Shown here: one piece after another, positions 17,350-23,688 of the stretch
Layout: the number at the start of each line of letters is the position of its first letter
How positions within the stretch are numbered: position 1 is the stretch's first letter
From: Nostocales cyanobacterium
GTDB lineage: Bacteria > Cyanobacteriota > Cyanobacteriia > Cyanobacteriales > Nostocaceae
Length of the DNA: 35,870 bases
NCBI GenBank assembly: GCA_004292695.1
Contig: RDXV01000033.1
Coordinates: 1-35,870, forward strand
Direction: 5' to 3'
Translations under genes and position numbers: made by a program
Notes under the pieces: model-generated
The model's input: the letters and a program-made list of their open reading frames with translations, nothing else
Databases searched by the model: none
Told to the model about the DNA's origin: nothing

Positions 17350-18939
17350 CTAATTTCCAGGAACTGTCCACCAAGCTAAAGCAAAAGGTTGAGTTGGTTC
17401 ATTTACTTGTTGTTGAAATTGGACACGAATTTTGTATTTTCCATTATCAGGAACAGGGCAGAAAATATGTTCAACATTATCAATTTTACTCACAGATGCA
17501 CAGGTAGCGGTTTCCGTTTTGATACCATCTGCTTTTATTAAATAAAGGTCTAAATTATTTAATCCTTGATCTTGGAAACTTTCATCTAGATCATATTGTT
17601 GATTTTTATTCTTATCGTTTAATTTTACTAATCTATCCCAAGTTAAAGTAATAGCTACAAAACTATTTTTTTGCAAGGGTTTATCTAGATTATATTCTAA
17701 GGCAGAATTAGCGTTTATTTGGTTATAATCCCAACCGATAGGAGGAATATTAGTGTTGGGTTGCCATTGACCAAACATAAATTGTTTATAGGCGCGATAG
17801 GCGTTTAAATGACCTGCTCCCATTTGTTGATCTAGGGGAATTTGGGGTGATTTGTAAGCATCGGAATCAAACCAATTGCGATTTTGTTTATCTACTAAAT
17901 TCTTTTTCATTCCTAACCATAAACCATTACCATTATCTATAACTTTTTCTGCGGAATTTAATAATACAGATTTCATAACTAGATGATTTCTAGCATTAAT
18001 TGTCCAATTTGGTTGTTTAATTCTTAATTGTCTATCAGCAAATTCTTGTAATAAAGCGATGGTTGCTGTTATGTGTGGTGCAGCAAAACTTGAACCTGTG
18101 GCTTTATTCAATTTACCATCTGGGTTAAGTACGGGAATATTTGTTCCTGGTGCAACGATGCTAATTGATCTGCGTCCACCTATATTAAATTCTTTACCTG
18201 CGAGGCGATCGCCAACTCCTTGATTATTTCCAGCTAAATTAGAAACATGAATTTTATTAAAAATCCCTTCTCTTGGGGATGAAAAAGCCACATTAATTCC
18301 GTTAAAATTATCTGTAGGAATGGGAATTCCGCCTTTACCCTGATTTCCGGCGATCGCGTAAACCACATTATGCACCCGACTTGACCAGTCAATACATAAA
18401 GTCAGCAAAGCTTGACCATCTAAAACAGGTTTTTCTCTGGGGTCACGGTGCAAAGGTTCACCGAAACTAAAGTTAATCGCACGCACATCACCACCATTTT
18501 GCAAAGCTATATGTTGTGCAGCTAAACATTCTTCCGGTTGACCCATATTTCTCGTAGATCCTACAGCAGAAGAATATAGTCTTGCTCCCGGTGCAACCCC
18601 TGTCCAAGCTTTATCTTGACTGATCATTACCGCAGCTACATTGTAAGCATGAGGATCAACACCAGTAGTAGATTTAGCGGGTTCAGTCCCTGAAAATACA
18701 GCTACAGGGGAGATAGCGCGGTTTTTGGAAACTGCTTTATCCAAACCAAACATCCCCGGACGACCGATTTCTACCTGACCAATAGCAATTTTGCGGCCTG
18801 TTAAGTTGTATGGAGGTTGATGTAATTTCAGGACATCAATACCATTGCTTCCTAAAACATTATTAAATTGTACAGATGCCAAAACCGGCACAGTTAAACA
18901 GGAAACACTCAAACCGCAAATTATATATAGTTTCTTCAT
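17350..18939 (-). CDS. Secreted S8 (subtilisin-like) family peptidase with atypical acidic residue
   Basis: The 529-aa precursor has a signal peptide (1-21, ending VLA) and a subtilase core. His97 (DPHAYNVAAVM), oxyanion Asn199 (AIAGNQGKGG) and Ser284 (TGSSFAAPHITA) match the family. Where subtilases carry the catalytic Asp in a D-[TS]-G motif, this protein reads KIAIGQVEIGRPG, so Glu57 is the only acidic residue in place. The C-terminal 130 residues form a beta-rich domain with two cysteines (NLDLYLIKADG; IFCPVPDNGKYKIRV) reminiscent of P-like or jelly-roll domains. It is probably exported to the periplasm or outside. The protein could be active with Glu or be degenerate. HIP1 sites at 18205 and 18350 mark it as a resident gene. 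Confidence 0.88.
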   Translation of the reverse strand: MKKLYIICGLSVSCLTVPVLASVQFNNVLGSNGIDVLKLHQPPYNLTGRKIAIGQVEIGRPGMFGLDKAVSKNRAISPVAVFSGTEPAKSTTGVDPHAYNVAAVMISQDKAWTGVAPGARLYSSAVGSTRNMGQPEECLAAQHIALQNGGDVRAINFSFGEPLHRDPREKPVLDGQALLTLCIDWSSRVHNVVYAIAGNQGKGGIPIPTDNFNGINVAFSSPREGIFNKIHVSNLAGNNQGVGDRLAGKEFNIGGRRSISIVAPGTNIPVLNPDGKLNKATGSSFAAPHITATIALLQEFADRQLRIKQPNWTINARNHLVMKSVLLNSAEKVIDNGNGLWLGMKKNLVDKQNRNWFDSDAYKSPQIPLDQQMGAGHLNAYRAYKQFMFGQWQPNTNIPPIGWDYNQINANSALEYNLDKPLQKNSFVAITLTWDRLVKLNDKNKNQQYDLDESFQDQGLNNLDLYLIKADGIKTETATCASVSKIDNVEHIFCPVPDNGKYKIRVQFQQQVNEPTQPFALAWWTVPGN

Positions 18940-18962
18940 TGTTAGGAGATCGAGGAGTTCAA

Positions 18963-19050
18963 GGAGTCAGGAGTCAGGAGTCAGAAAAATAGTAACGACT
19001 AACGACTAACGACTAATGACTAACGACTAATGACCAATGACTAATAACTA
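18963..19050. repeat. GGAGTCA and TAACGAC/TAATGAC heptamer arrays
   Basis: Three GGAGTCA units are followed by about eight TAACGAC or TAATGAC units. The arrays occupy the whole divergent spacer between the protease and rpe, so any promoters lie within or next to repeat DNA. GGAGTCA recurs at the right end of the window. Confidence 0.92.
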
Positions 19051-19115
19051 ATTTCCAAAAAATCCATATTTTGTTACAATGCTTACAGACAAGGACGATT
19101 AATAACCCACTAGCC

Positions 19116-19823
19116 ATGACCCAAAACCCATCTCAAAAGCCCATAGTTATCGCTCCATCCATTCTATCAGCGGACTTTAGCCGTCTCGGTGATGACATCC
19201 GCGCCGTAGATCAAGCCGGTGCAGATTGGATTCACGTTGATGTAATGGACGGACGTTTTGTACCTAATATTACAATTGGTCCTCTGGTTGTGGAGGCGAT
19301 TCGTCCTATAACAACCAAACCTCTGGATGTTCATTTAATGATCGTAGAACCAGAGAAATATGTAGAAGGTTTTGCTAAGGCTGGTGCAGATATTATTTCT
19401 GTACATGCAGAACATAACGCTTCACCCCACTTACACCGGACTTTGGGACAAATCAAAGAACTCGGCAAACAAGCTGGTGTTGTACTCAACCCCGGTACAC
19501 CTTTAGAATTAATTGAATACGTACTGGAACTGTGTGATTTAGTGCTAATTATGAGCGTTAACCCCGGTTTCGGTGGTCAAAGCTTTATTCCTAGCGTAGT
19601 TCCCAAAATTCGCAAACTGCGTCAAATGTGTGATGAACGCGGTTTAGATCCTTGGATTGAAGTTGATGGTGGACTGAAAGCTAATAACACCTGGCAAGTT
19701 TTGGAAGCCGGCGCTAATGCTATTGTAGCTGGTTCTGCTGTGTTTAATGCTCCTGACTATGCGGAAGCTATCAATAATATTCGTAACAGTAAGCGTCCTA
19801 CTAAGGAATTAGCGGCTGTGTAA
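19116..19823 (+). CDS. rpe: Ribulose-phosphate 3-epimerase
   Basis: The 235-aa TIM-barrel enzyme interconverts ribulose 5-phosphate and xylulose 5-phosphate in the Calvin-Benson cycle and pentose phosphate pathway. Metal and catalytic residues are in place: H40 and D42 ([14 protein letters not shown]), H73 (DVHLM), Asp in [21 protein letters not shown] and IVAGSAVF form the phosphate-binding segments. The frame is open from a TTG at 19071, but ATG 19116 ([17 protein letters not shown]) gives the usual length of plant and cyanobacterial enzymes. A G/C-rich terminator follows 31 bp after the stop. Confidence 0.97.
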   Translation: MTQNPSQKPIVIAPSILSADFSRLGDDIRAVDQAGADWIHVDVMDGRFVPNITIGPLVVEAIRPITTKPLDVHLMIVEPEKYVEGFAKAGADIISVHAEHNASPHLHRTLGQIKELGKQAGVVLNPGTPLELIEYVLELCDLVLIMSVNPGFGGQSFIPSVVPKIRKLRQMCDERGLDPWIEVDGGLKANNTWQVLEAGANAIVAGSAVFNAPDYAEAINNIRNSKRPTKELAAV

Positions 19824-19854
19824 TTGAATACTGTTAACTGAATAATACTTAAAT

Positions 19855-19889
19855 CCTCGATTTCTTTGGGAAGTCGGGGGTTTATTTTT
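19855..19889 (+). terminator. Intrinsic terminator of rpe
   Basis: CCTCGATTTC (19855-19864) pairs along ten positions, with two G.U pairs, to GAAGTCGGGG (19870-19879), followed by a T-rich tract. Confidence 0.75.
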
Positions 19890-20005
19890 ATTTTTACTGC
19901 TGCTGATGCTATAGTAGACCTGTGATGCTACTCGCGTCAGTAGTCAGCTTAGTATTTTTTGATCCACAGGAGTCTAAAATAGTGTCACTGCTAGATATTA
20001 GACCT

Positions 20006-20176
20006 ATGGCTATCAGACCTAGAGTGACAATTACACTGGATGAAGAAATATATAAAGAGCTTATAAACATAGCTGAAGAACAGGAGCGGACACCAGCTAA
20101 CCTGGCAGCGTACATTGTTACCAAAGCTATTAAGGAGAAAAATAAAGAAAACTCACAAAATCAAGAGGTATTATGA
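20006..20176 (+). CDS. Ribbon-helix-helix (CopG-like) DNA-binding protein
   Basis: A 56-aa protein starting MAIRPRVTITLDEEIYKEL: a short beta strand (RVTITL) then two helices (DEEIYKELINIAEEQ; TPANLAAYIVTKAIKEK), the pattern of ribbon-helix-helix repressors such as antitoxins. The frame is open back to 19922, but the upstream part does not look like a conserved N terminus, so ATG 20006 is preferred. Its stop overlaps the next start as ATGA, implying translational coupling with the following, frameshifted gene. Whether it is an antitoxin, a plasmid-type repressor or an orphan regulator is not clear. Confidence 0.65.
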   Translation: MAIRPRVTITLDEEIYKELINIAEEQERTPANLAAYIVTKAIKEKNKENSQNQEVL

Positions 20177-20353
20177 GTAATTCACAGCCATTAGAAGATT
20201 TACCCGCAAGCACTAAGGCAGTATGAAAGGCAGTTTCAGGAGTTTCAAAGAAATAATTATGAATTTCAGCGTACAACTAATGCGGATTGGGAACGAATTG
20301 ATAGAGTTTTAGATTATTTGATCAAGCAGTCAGGTGGTCAGGGTGAGGGTTAG
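20173..20353 (+). pseudogene. Frameshifted small gene coupled to the RHH gene
   Basis: ATG 20173 overlaps the preceding stop (ATGA) and reads MSNSQPLEDLPASTKAV to a TGA at 20224. In another frame the sequence continues without stop as QALRQYERQFQEFQRNNYEF and on to VLDYLIKQS, ending at TAG 20353. The two parts join into a plausible 59-aa helical, Gln/Glu-rich protein if one base is removed, or two added, near 20200-20215. The second part has a coherent amphipathic helix pattern, so a recent frameshift or sequencing error is more likely than chance. Function unknown; by position a partner of the RHH protein. Confidence 0.6.
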
Positions 20354-20369
20354 ATGGTAGTGTAGGCGA

Positions 20370-20434
20370 AGATCCCCGACTTCTTTTTTAAACTTGTCAA
20401 TAAATTACCAATTTATTACAGAAGTCGGGGATCT
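20370..20434. repeat. 15-bp perfect inverted repeat
   Basis: AGATCCCCGACTTCT (20370-20384) and AGAAGTCGGGGATCT (20420-20434) are exact inverted copies around a 35-base loop. The core GAAGTCGGGG also forms the arm of the rpe terminator. It may end transcription of the RHH operon or be a small dispersed element. Confidence 0.75.
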
Positions 20435-20521
20435 CAGATTAAAGTTTCCTTTCCTTACTTTTTTTCAAGAATTTTTCTAACCCCTTTAAGTTATTTCTAC
20501 AAAATAGATTAGGCTTGGGTA

Positions 20522-20550
20522 TTGACATCTCTATTGAGACAAGATATTAT
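20522..20550 (+). promoter_or_regulatory. Sigma70-type promoter, distal
   Basis: TTGACA (20522-20527), 17-base spacer, TATTAT (20545-20550). A full -35 consensus with ideal spacing, directed toward the winged-helix-like gene at 20771. Confidence 0.6.
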
Positions 20551-20577
20551 AGGATTGGGTAATTATAATTTTTTTTA

Positions 20578-20607
20578 TTGACACATCCATGTTTAGAATG
20601 GTATATT
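20578..20607 (+). promoter_or_regulatory. Sigma70-type promoter, proximal
   Basis: TTGACA (20578-20583), 18-base spacer, TATATT (20602-20607), directed at the gene starting 20771. It is overlapped by a 12-bp inverted repeat (20583-20620). Confidence 0.65.
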
Positions 20608-20620
20608 TAAACTTGGATGT
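20583..20620. promoter_or_regulatory. Palindromic operator overlapping the promoter
   Basis: ACATCCATGTTT (20583-20594) and AAACTTGGATGT (20609-20620) are inverted copies with one mismatch, centred on the -35/-10 interval of the proximal promoter. A bound dimer would block RNA polymerase. The obvious candidate ligand is the DNA-binding-like product of the gene downstream, but this is inferred. Confidence 0.55.
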
Positions 20621-20650
20621 AAAAAGTTTTTATTTTAACGTCCATATAGT

Positions 20651-20694
20651 AAAAGTGTCAGATAAGCTTTCTCAGAGCTTTTCGGACATCTTTT
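20651..20694 (+). promoter_or_regulatory. Leader hairpin
   Basis: AAAAGTGTC at the left pairs with GACATCTTTT at the right (one bulge), with AAGCT/AGCTT inside. It lies in the presumed 5' leader of the gene at 20771 and ends in a short T run, so it could act as an attenuator. No known riboswitch is recognised. Confidence 0.4.
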
Positions 20695-20770
20695 ACAAAC
20701 TAAACTTTTGTTCCTGATAGTTGAGATCAGGTAATCCAACCCTTTGTAGTAAATAGGATTCCATCTTATT

Positions 20771-21136
20771 ATGGCACAAAATTCCCATCTTCAACAACTT
20801 CATTTTGCAAGCAGGATTGAAGTTTTTGAACAGCCAGGAATCACCAAAGTCAAGGTAGAATTGCGACGAGTTCACCTAGAATATCTAATTCCTACAGATA
20901 TAGCCATCCGTCTTAATGGAGGAAGCACTAGAGGAAAATGGACTTCTCAGCGTGTTAATCAGAAGTTAGCAAAAATGGGATACCAGACAAAACCCTATGG
21001 TGAATGGCAATATACTGATATAGGTAAACAGTTTGCTTGCTTTGATAGGAAAGAAGGGTTGAAATGGCATTCAAAGGTTATTGACTTAATAATTGAAGAT
21101 GATTCTCCATTTCAACAGTTGAGTTTAGCTGTTTAA
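20771..21136 (+). CDS. Small winged-helix-like protein, phage antirepressor C-terminal type
   Basis: A 121-aa protein I do not recognise with certainty. The segment LIPTDIAIRLNGGSTRGKWTSQRVNQKLAKMGYQ (about 39-72) has the 'T-x-[IL]-a-x-x-[LI]...a-x-x-v-N-x-x-L' pattern of a winged helix, followed by GEWQYTDIGKQFACFD and LKWHSKVIDLI. This order resembles the C-terminal domain of phage KilAC-type antirepressors, which ends with a 'G-x-W-x-x-T-x-x-G-k' wing and an 'xKW-x-x-x-V' helix. The first 38 residues are not assigned. Two consensus promoters and a palindromic operator precede it, so autoregulation is plausible. It may be a domesticated phage regulator. Confidence 0.6.
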   Translation: MAQNSHLQQLHFASRIEVFEQPGITKVKVELRRVHLEYLIPTDIAIRLNGGSTRGKWTSQRVNQKLAKMGYQTKPYGEWQYTDIGKQFACFDRKEGLKWHSKVIDLIIEDDSPFQQLSLAV

Positions 21137-21164
21137 AGTATCTGTTTGCAGATTTTCATATTTT

Positions 21165-21203
21165 CCCATAGGAGACTTAACATTTACCTGAGTCTCTTAT
21201 GGG
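21165..21203 (+). terminator. 13-bp hairpin after the winged-helix-like gene
   Basis: CCCATAGGAGACT (21165-21177) pairs with AGTCTCTTATGGG (21191-21203) with one G.U pair, beginning 28 bp after the stop at 21136. There is no T tract, so it may be a terminator, an mRNA 3' stabiliser or a dispersed hairpin. Confidence 0.4.
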
Positions 21204-21294
21204 GATATATTCACTTCTCAATCTCAACCTGTAGGGTGGGTTAAGCGCATTTATGCTAAAATGCCATTACCACACTCTGTCAGGAGTTTTCTGT

Positions 21295-21519
21295 ATGGCT
21301 GACGTTACTTACGACGAAATTTTTGGAGCAGTATTAACCTTACCTCCTCTATACAGAGCGATGCTTGCTGAACATCTTCTCAAAAGTCTTGATGAAATTA
21401 ATCCTGAAGTTGAGGCTGCTTGGGAAACAGAAATTGTAAATCGCATTCAGGCAATAGATGAAGGTCAAGTTAAGTTAATACCAGCCGATGAAGTATTACA
21501 AAGATTAAGGAATCGGTGA
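21295..21519 (+). CDS. Addiction module antitoxin component
   Basis: The 74-aa protein starts MADVTYDEIFGAVLTLPPLYRAMLAEHLLKSLD and continues WETEIVNRIQAIDEGQVKLIPADEVLQRLR. This matches the short 'putative addiction module component' (unstable antitoxin) family that pairs with RelE/ParE toxins. AGGAG about eight bases before ATG 21295 fixes the start; the longer frame from 21253 lacks this. Its stop TGA overlaps the toxin ATG by one base (TGATG), so the two are translationally coupled. The antitoxin should bind and neutralise the toxin, and may repress the pair's own promoter. Confidence 0.88.
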   Translation: MADVTYDEIFGAVLTLPPLYRAMLAEHLLKSLDEINPEVEAAWETEIVNRIQAIDEGQVKLIPADEVLQRLRNR

Positions 21520-21809
21520 TGTTGATTGAATTTGATCCTTATGCACAAATAGAACTTGAAGAAGCGACTTTATACTACGATAACATTAGTTCTAAACTTG
21601 GCAATACTTTTCTTAATGCGGTTGAAAAAACACTTAACCGCATAGTTAATTTTCCAGATGCTTGGACACCAATGATCCAAAATGCTAGACGTTGCCATAT
21701 TGATGGATTTCCCTATGGCATAGTTTACAGAGTTCATGGTGATAAAATTCAAATCTTAGCTGTAATGCACCTTCAACGCAAACCAAACTATTGGACAGAG
21801 AGAAAATAG
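21519..21809 (+). CDS. RelE/ParE family toxin
   Basis: A 96-aa protein with the ParE/RelE fold signature: an N-terminal strand (MLIEFDPYAQIELEEATLYYDNIS), a helical hairpin (LGNTFLNAVEKTLNRIVNFPDAW) and C-terminal strands RRCHIDGFPYGIVYRVHGDKIQILAVMHLQRKPNYW. The 'R-x-x-x-I-x-x-F-P-Y-x-I-x-Y' block and the terminal 'A-V-x-H-x-x-R-x-P-x-Y-W' are typical of ParE-like toxins; targets in this superfamily are either DNA gyrase (ParE) or ribosome-bound mRNA (RelE), which sequence alone does not settle. Overlaps the antitoxin stop by one base. A GTG one codon upstream is an alternative start. Confidence 0.9.
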   Translation: MLIEFDPYAQIELEEATLYYDNISSKLGNTFLNAVEKTLNRIVNFPDAWTPMIQNARRCHIDGFPYGIVYRVHGDKIQILAVMHLQRKPNYWTERK

Positions 21810-21942
21810 GAATAATTCTTTCTGAGAGGATGTTGTAAAATTTATGAATTGAAATGGTATGGATAATAGCTAATGGATCAGTTTTTGCTTTTTATTTCTC
21901 GTACAATATTGTTAAAAATAACTTGAGTCAGGAGAAACATTT

Positions 21943-22398
21943 ATGCTGACAGTTGATAACAACAAAAAACTATATGATCAAGATTTTTACCTATGGATAC
22001 AAACTACAGTTCAACAGTTAAAAGAAAGAAACTTAGAACAATTAGATATTGAGAATTTGATTGAAGAAATTGATAGTATGGGAAGGAGTGAAAAGAGAGA
22101 ACTAAAAACTCGTCTAGTTGTCTTAATTGAACATTTATTAAAACTACAATATTGGACCCAAGAAAAAGATTATAACGCTAGGGGTTGGCGTAAAACTGTC
22201 GTTGAACAAAGACGACAAATAGCATATACTCTGGCAGATAGTCCTAGTTTAAAAGCTATTTTAAATGATGTTTTTCTAGACTGTTATCAAGATGCTAGAA
22301 AAGATACAATTAATAAATATCAACTTTCATCAAAGTTATTCCCCCAAGAACCACCTTTCACTTTAACAGAAGTTCTGAATACAGATTTTATACCCTAA
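21943..22398 (+). CDS. DUF29 domain-containing protein
   Basis: The 151-aa protein is a full-length DUF29 member: LYDQDFYLWIQTTVQQLKERNLEQLDIENLIEEIDSMG at the N terminus, then LVVLIEHLLKLQYW and GWRKTVVEQRRQI, then a Cys-free helical C terminus (DVFLDCYQDARKDT, LFPQEPPFTLTEVLN). DUF29 proteins are very common in cyanobacteria, often in many copies near toxin-antitoxin genes, and have no proven function. AGGAGA eight bases before the ATG supports the start. It follows the toxin by 130 bp and has its own spacer, so it may be transcribed separately. Confidence 0.93.
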   Translation: MLTVDNNKKLYDQDFYLWIQTTVQQLKERNLEQLDIENLIEEIDSMGRSEKRELKTRLVVLIEHLLKLQYWTQEKDYNARGWRKTVVEQRRQIAYTLADSPSLKAILNDVFLDCYQDARKDTINKYQLSSKLFPQEPPFTLTEVLNTDFIP

Positions 22399-22467
22399 GC
22401 CTGAATTGATAATCAAGCACCAATCAGTTAAGATGATTATTCATATAATCCCTACAGGTAATTGATT

Positions 22468-22944
22468 ATGAGATGGGAAGAAGTTTGTGAAAATAAACAA
22501 TTACAAGATTTACCCTTTAAGATTGAATTGAATAAATGGGGACAAATTGTAATGAGTCCTGTAAAAATTAAACATTCATTTTATCAAGGAAGAATTCAAA
22601 GGTTATTAGAATCTTTATTGAAAACTGGTGAAGTCATGCCAGAATGTGCAATCAATACATCAGATGGCGTTAAAGTAGCTGATGTTGTTTGGTGTTCAGA
22701 TGCAAGATTTGATCAAATTCAAGATGAAATAGCAGCTTCTATTGCACCAGAAATTTGTATAGAAGTTAAATCAACGGGTAATACTCTTGAGGAAATGGAA
22801 TTTAAAAAACAATTATATTTAGAAGCTCAAGCTATTGAAGTATGGTTATGTAATGAACAAGGTCAAATCAAGTTTTTTAATAAACAAGGTGAATTAGAAA
22901 AATCTTTGTTAGTTCCTGACTTTCCTAACGAAATTAAACGATAA
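22468..22944 (+). CDS. Uma2 family endonuclease-like protein, short form
   Basis: A 158-aa Uma2-type protein. VKVADVVWCS supplies the Asp and EICIEVKSTGNT has a true E-x-K (E-V-K), followed by EMEFKKQLYLEAQAIEVWLCNEQGQ. The complete D...ExK triad makes nuclease chemistry more credible here than in the paralogues that lack the Lys. The frame opens at a TTG (22462) but ATG 22468, two codons on, is the likelier start. It lies 69 bp after DUF29 and is convergent with the GxRPI repeat gene, whose terminator lies between them. Confidence 0.85.
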   Translation: MRWEEVCENKQLQDLPFKIELNKWGQIVMSPVKIKHSFYQGRIQRLLESLLKTGEVMPECAINTSDGVKVADVVWCSDARFDQIQDEIAASIAPEICIEVKSTGNTLEEMEFKKQLYLEAQAIEVWLCNEQGQIKFFNKQGELEKSLLVPDFPNEIKR

Positions 22945-22963
22945 TTCCCCAATTACCCAATAA

Positions 22964-22995
22964 ATAAAAAACCCAGCTTCTGAATAAAACTGGGT
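22964..22995 (-). terminator. Intrinsic terminator of the GxRPI repeat gene
   Basis: On the minus strand ACCCAG pairs with CTGGGT (22990-22995 and 22971-22976), followed by a T run (A run at 22964-22970 on the plus strand). It lies about 30 bp after the minus-strand stop. Confidence 0.75.
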
Positions 22996-23024
22996 AGATA
23001 AAACTATGAGAATAGTATTAGTAA

Positions 23025-23375
23025 TTAGTCGAGAAAACCCATCAACACATCGGAGTCATCAGTGGTATTGGATGCTACTGGGCGATTACCAAAAACTGAA
23101 TAATTTTCTGACACTACCAACGTACTAGAACCAATTGGACGAATACCAGATAGATTGATATTATCTACAACTCTAAATGTGTTAGCAGTAATGGGACGAA
23201 TACCCATAGAATTGTAAGTTTCTACTACTTGTATGTTGCTGGTACTAATGGGACGTAATCCAGAAATTGATACTGTTCCTGCAACTTGTAAGCTATTGCT
23301 ACCGATAGGGCGCTGTCCAGCAACTACAATTATTCCTGAAGAATTTTGTTGTGTACTACCTTGATTTTCTTCCAT
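23025..23375 (-). CDS. GxRPI tandem-repeat protein of unknown function
   Basis: A 116-aa protein made almost wholly of 19-residue repeats. After a polar 15-residue leader come four complete units and one diverged unit: VAGQRPIGSNSLQVAGTVS, ISGLRPISTSNIQVVETYN, SMGIRPITANTFRVVDNIN, LSGIRPIGSSTLVVSENYS, then VFGNRPVASNT and an acidic end DDSDVLMGFLD. Each unit has an invariant G-x-R-P-[IV] and a hydrophobic strand such as LQV or LVV, suggesting a small beta-solenoid or stacked-hairpin fold. No signal peptide, cysteine or membrane segment. GGAG eight bases before the ATG and a terminator make this a well-defined monocistronic gene. I do not know its function; the leader-plus-repeat form also recalls multi-core precursor peptides, but no maturase gene is adjacent. 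Confidence 0.8.
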   Translation of the reverse strand: MEENQGSTQQNSSGIIVVAGQRPIGSNSLQVAGTVSISGLRPISTSNIQVVETYNSMGIRPITANTFRVVDNINLSGIRPIGSSTLVVSENYSVFGNRPVASNTTDDSDVLMGFLD

Positions 23376-23688
23376 TTTTATCTCCTTGGCAGCTAAGATG
23401 TTTTGTAAACTAACCCATCTAGCTGGTTACGTGAATTTTACAATAATTAAGGAAAGGTGTATTTATTCCTAATATATGTAGAGTGTAACTCTAAAAAACA
23501 ACCCACATATATAAGTTTCTTCAAAAGTGATACATAAGTAAACTTAAACTATTAATTTCTGTAACCAAAAATTACCAAATATTAAGATATTAATAACTTT
23601 GATGGTCTCTAGAACTTACCGAGCGATCGCCACAGCGGTAATTGATCTAGTTACCATGTTAAAGGCAATGTTCAATAAAACGGTGATC
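23376..23688. other. Divergent intergenic region, 313 bp
   Basis: Spacer between the GxRPI gene and uvrB. It holds a short AGAGT-GTA-ACTCT hairpin (near 23480) and a HIP1 site at 23623. The uvrB frame is open back to 23599, but the extra 30 codons do not resemble UvrB. No other gene is seen. Confidence 0.45.

Noticed and set aside
23025-23375. RiPP precursor with maturation genes
   Set aside because: The repeats could be cores, but no maturase, protease-transporter or leader motif is adjacent, so it is kept only as an open idea in the findings.
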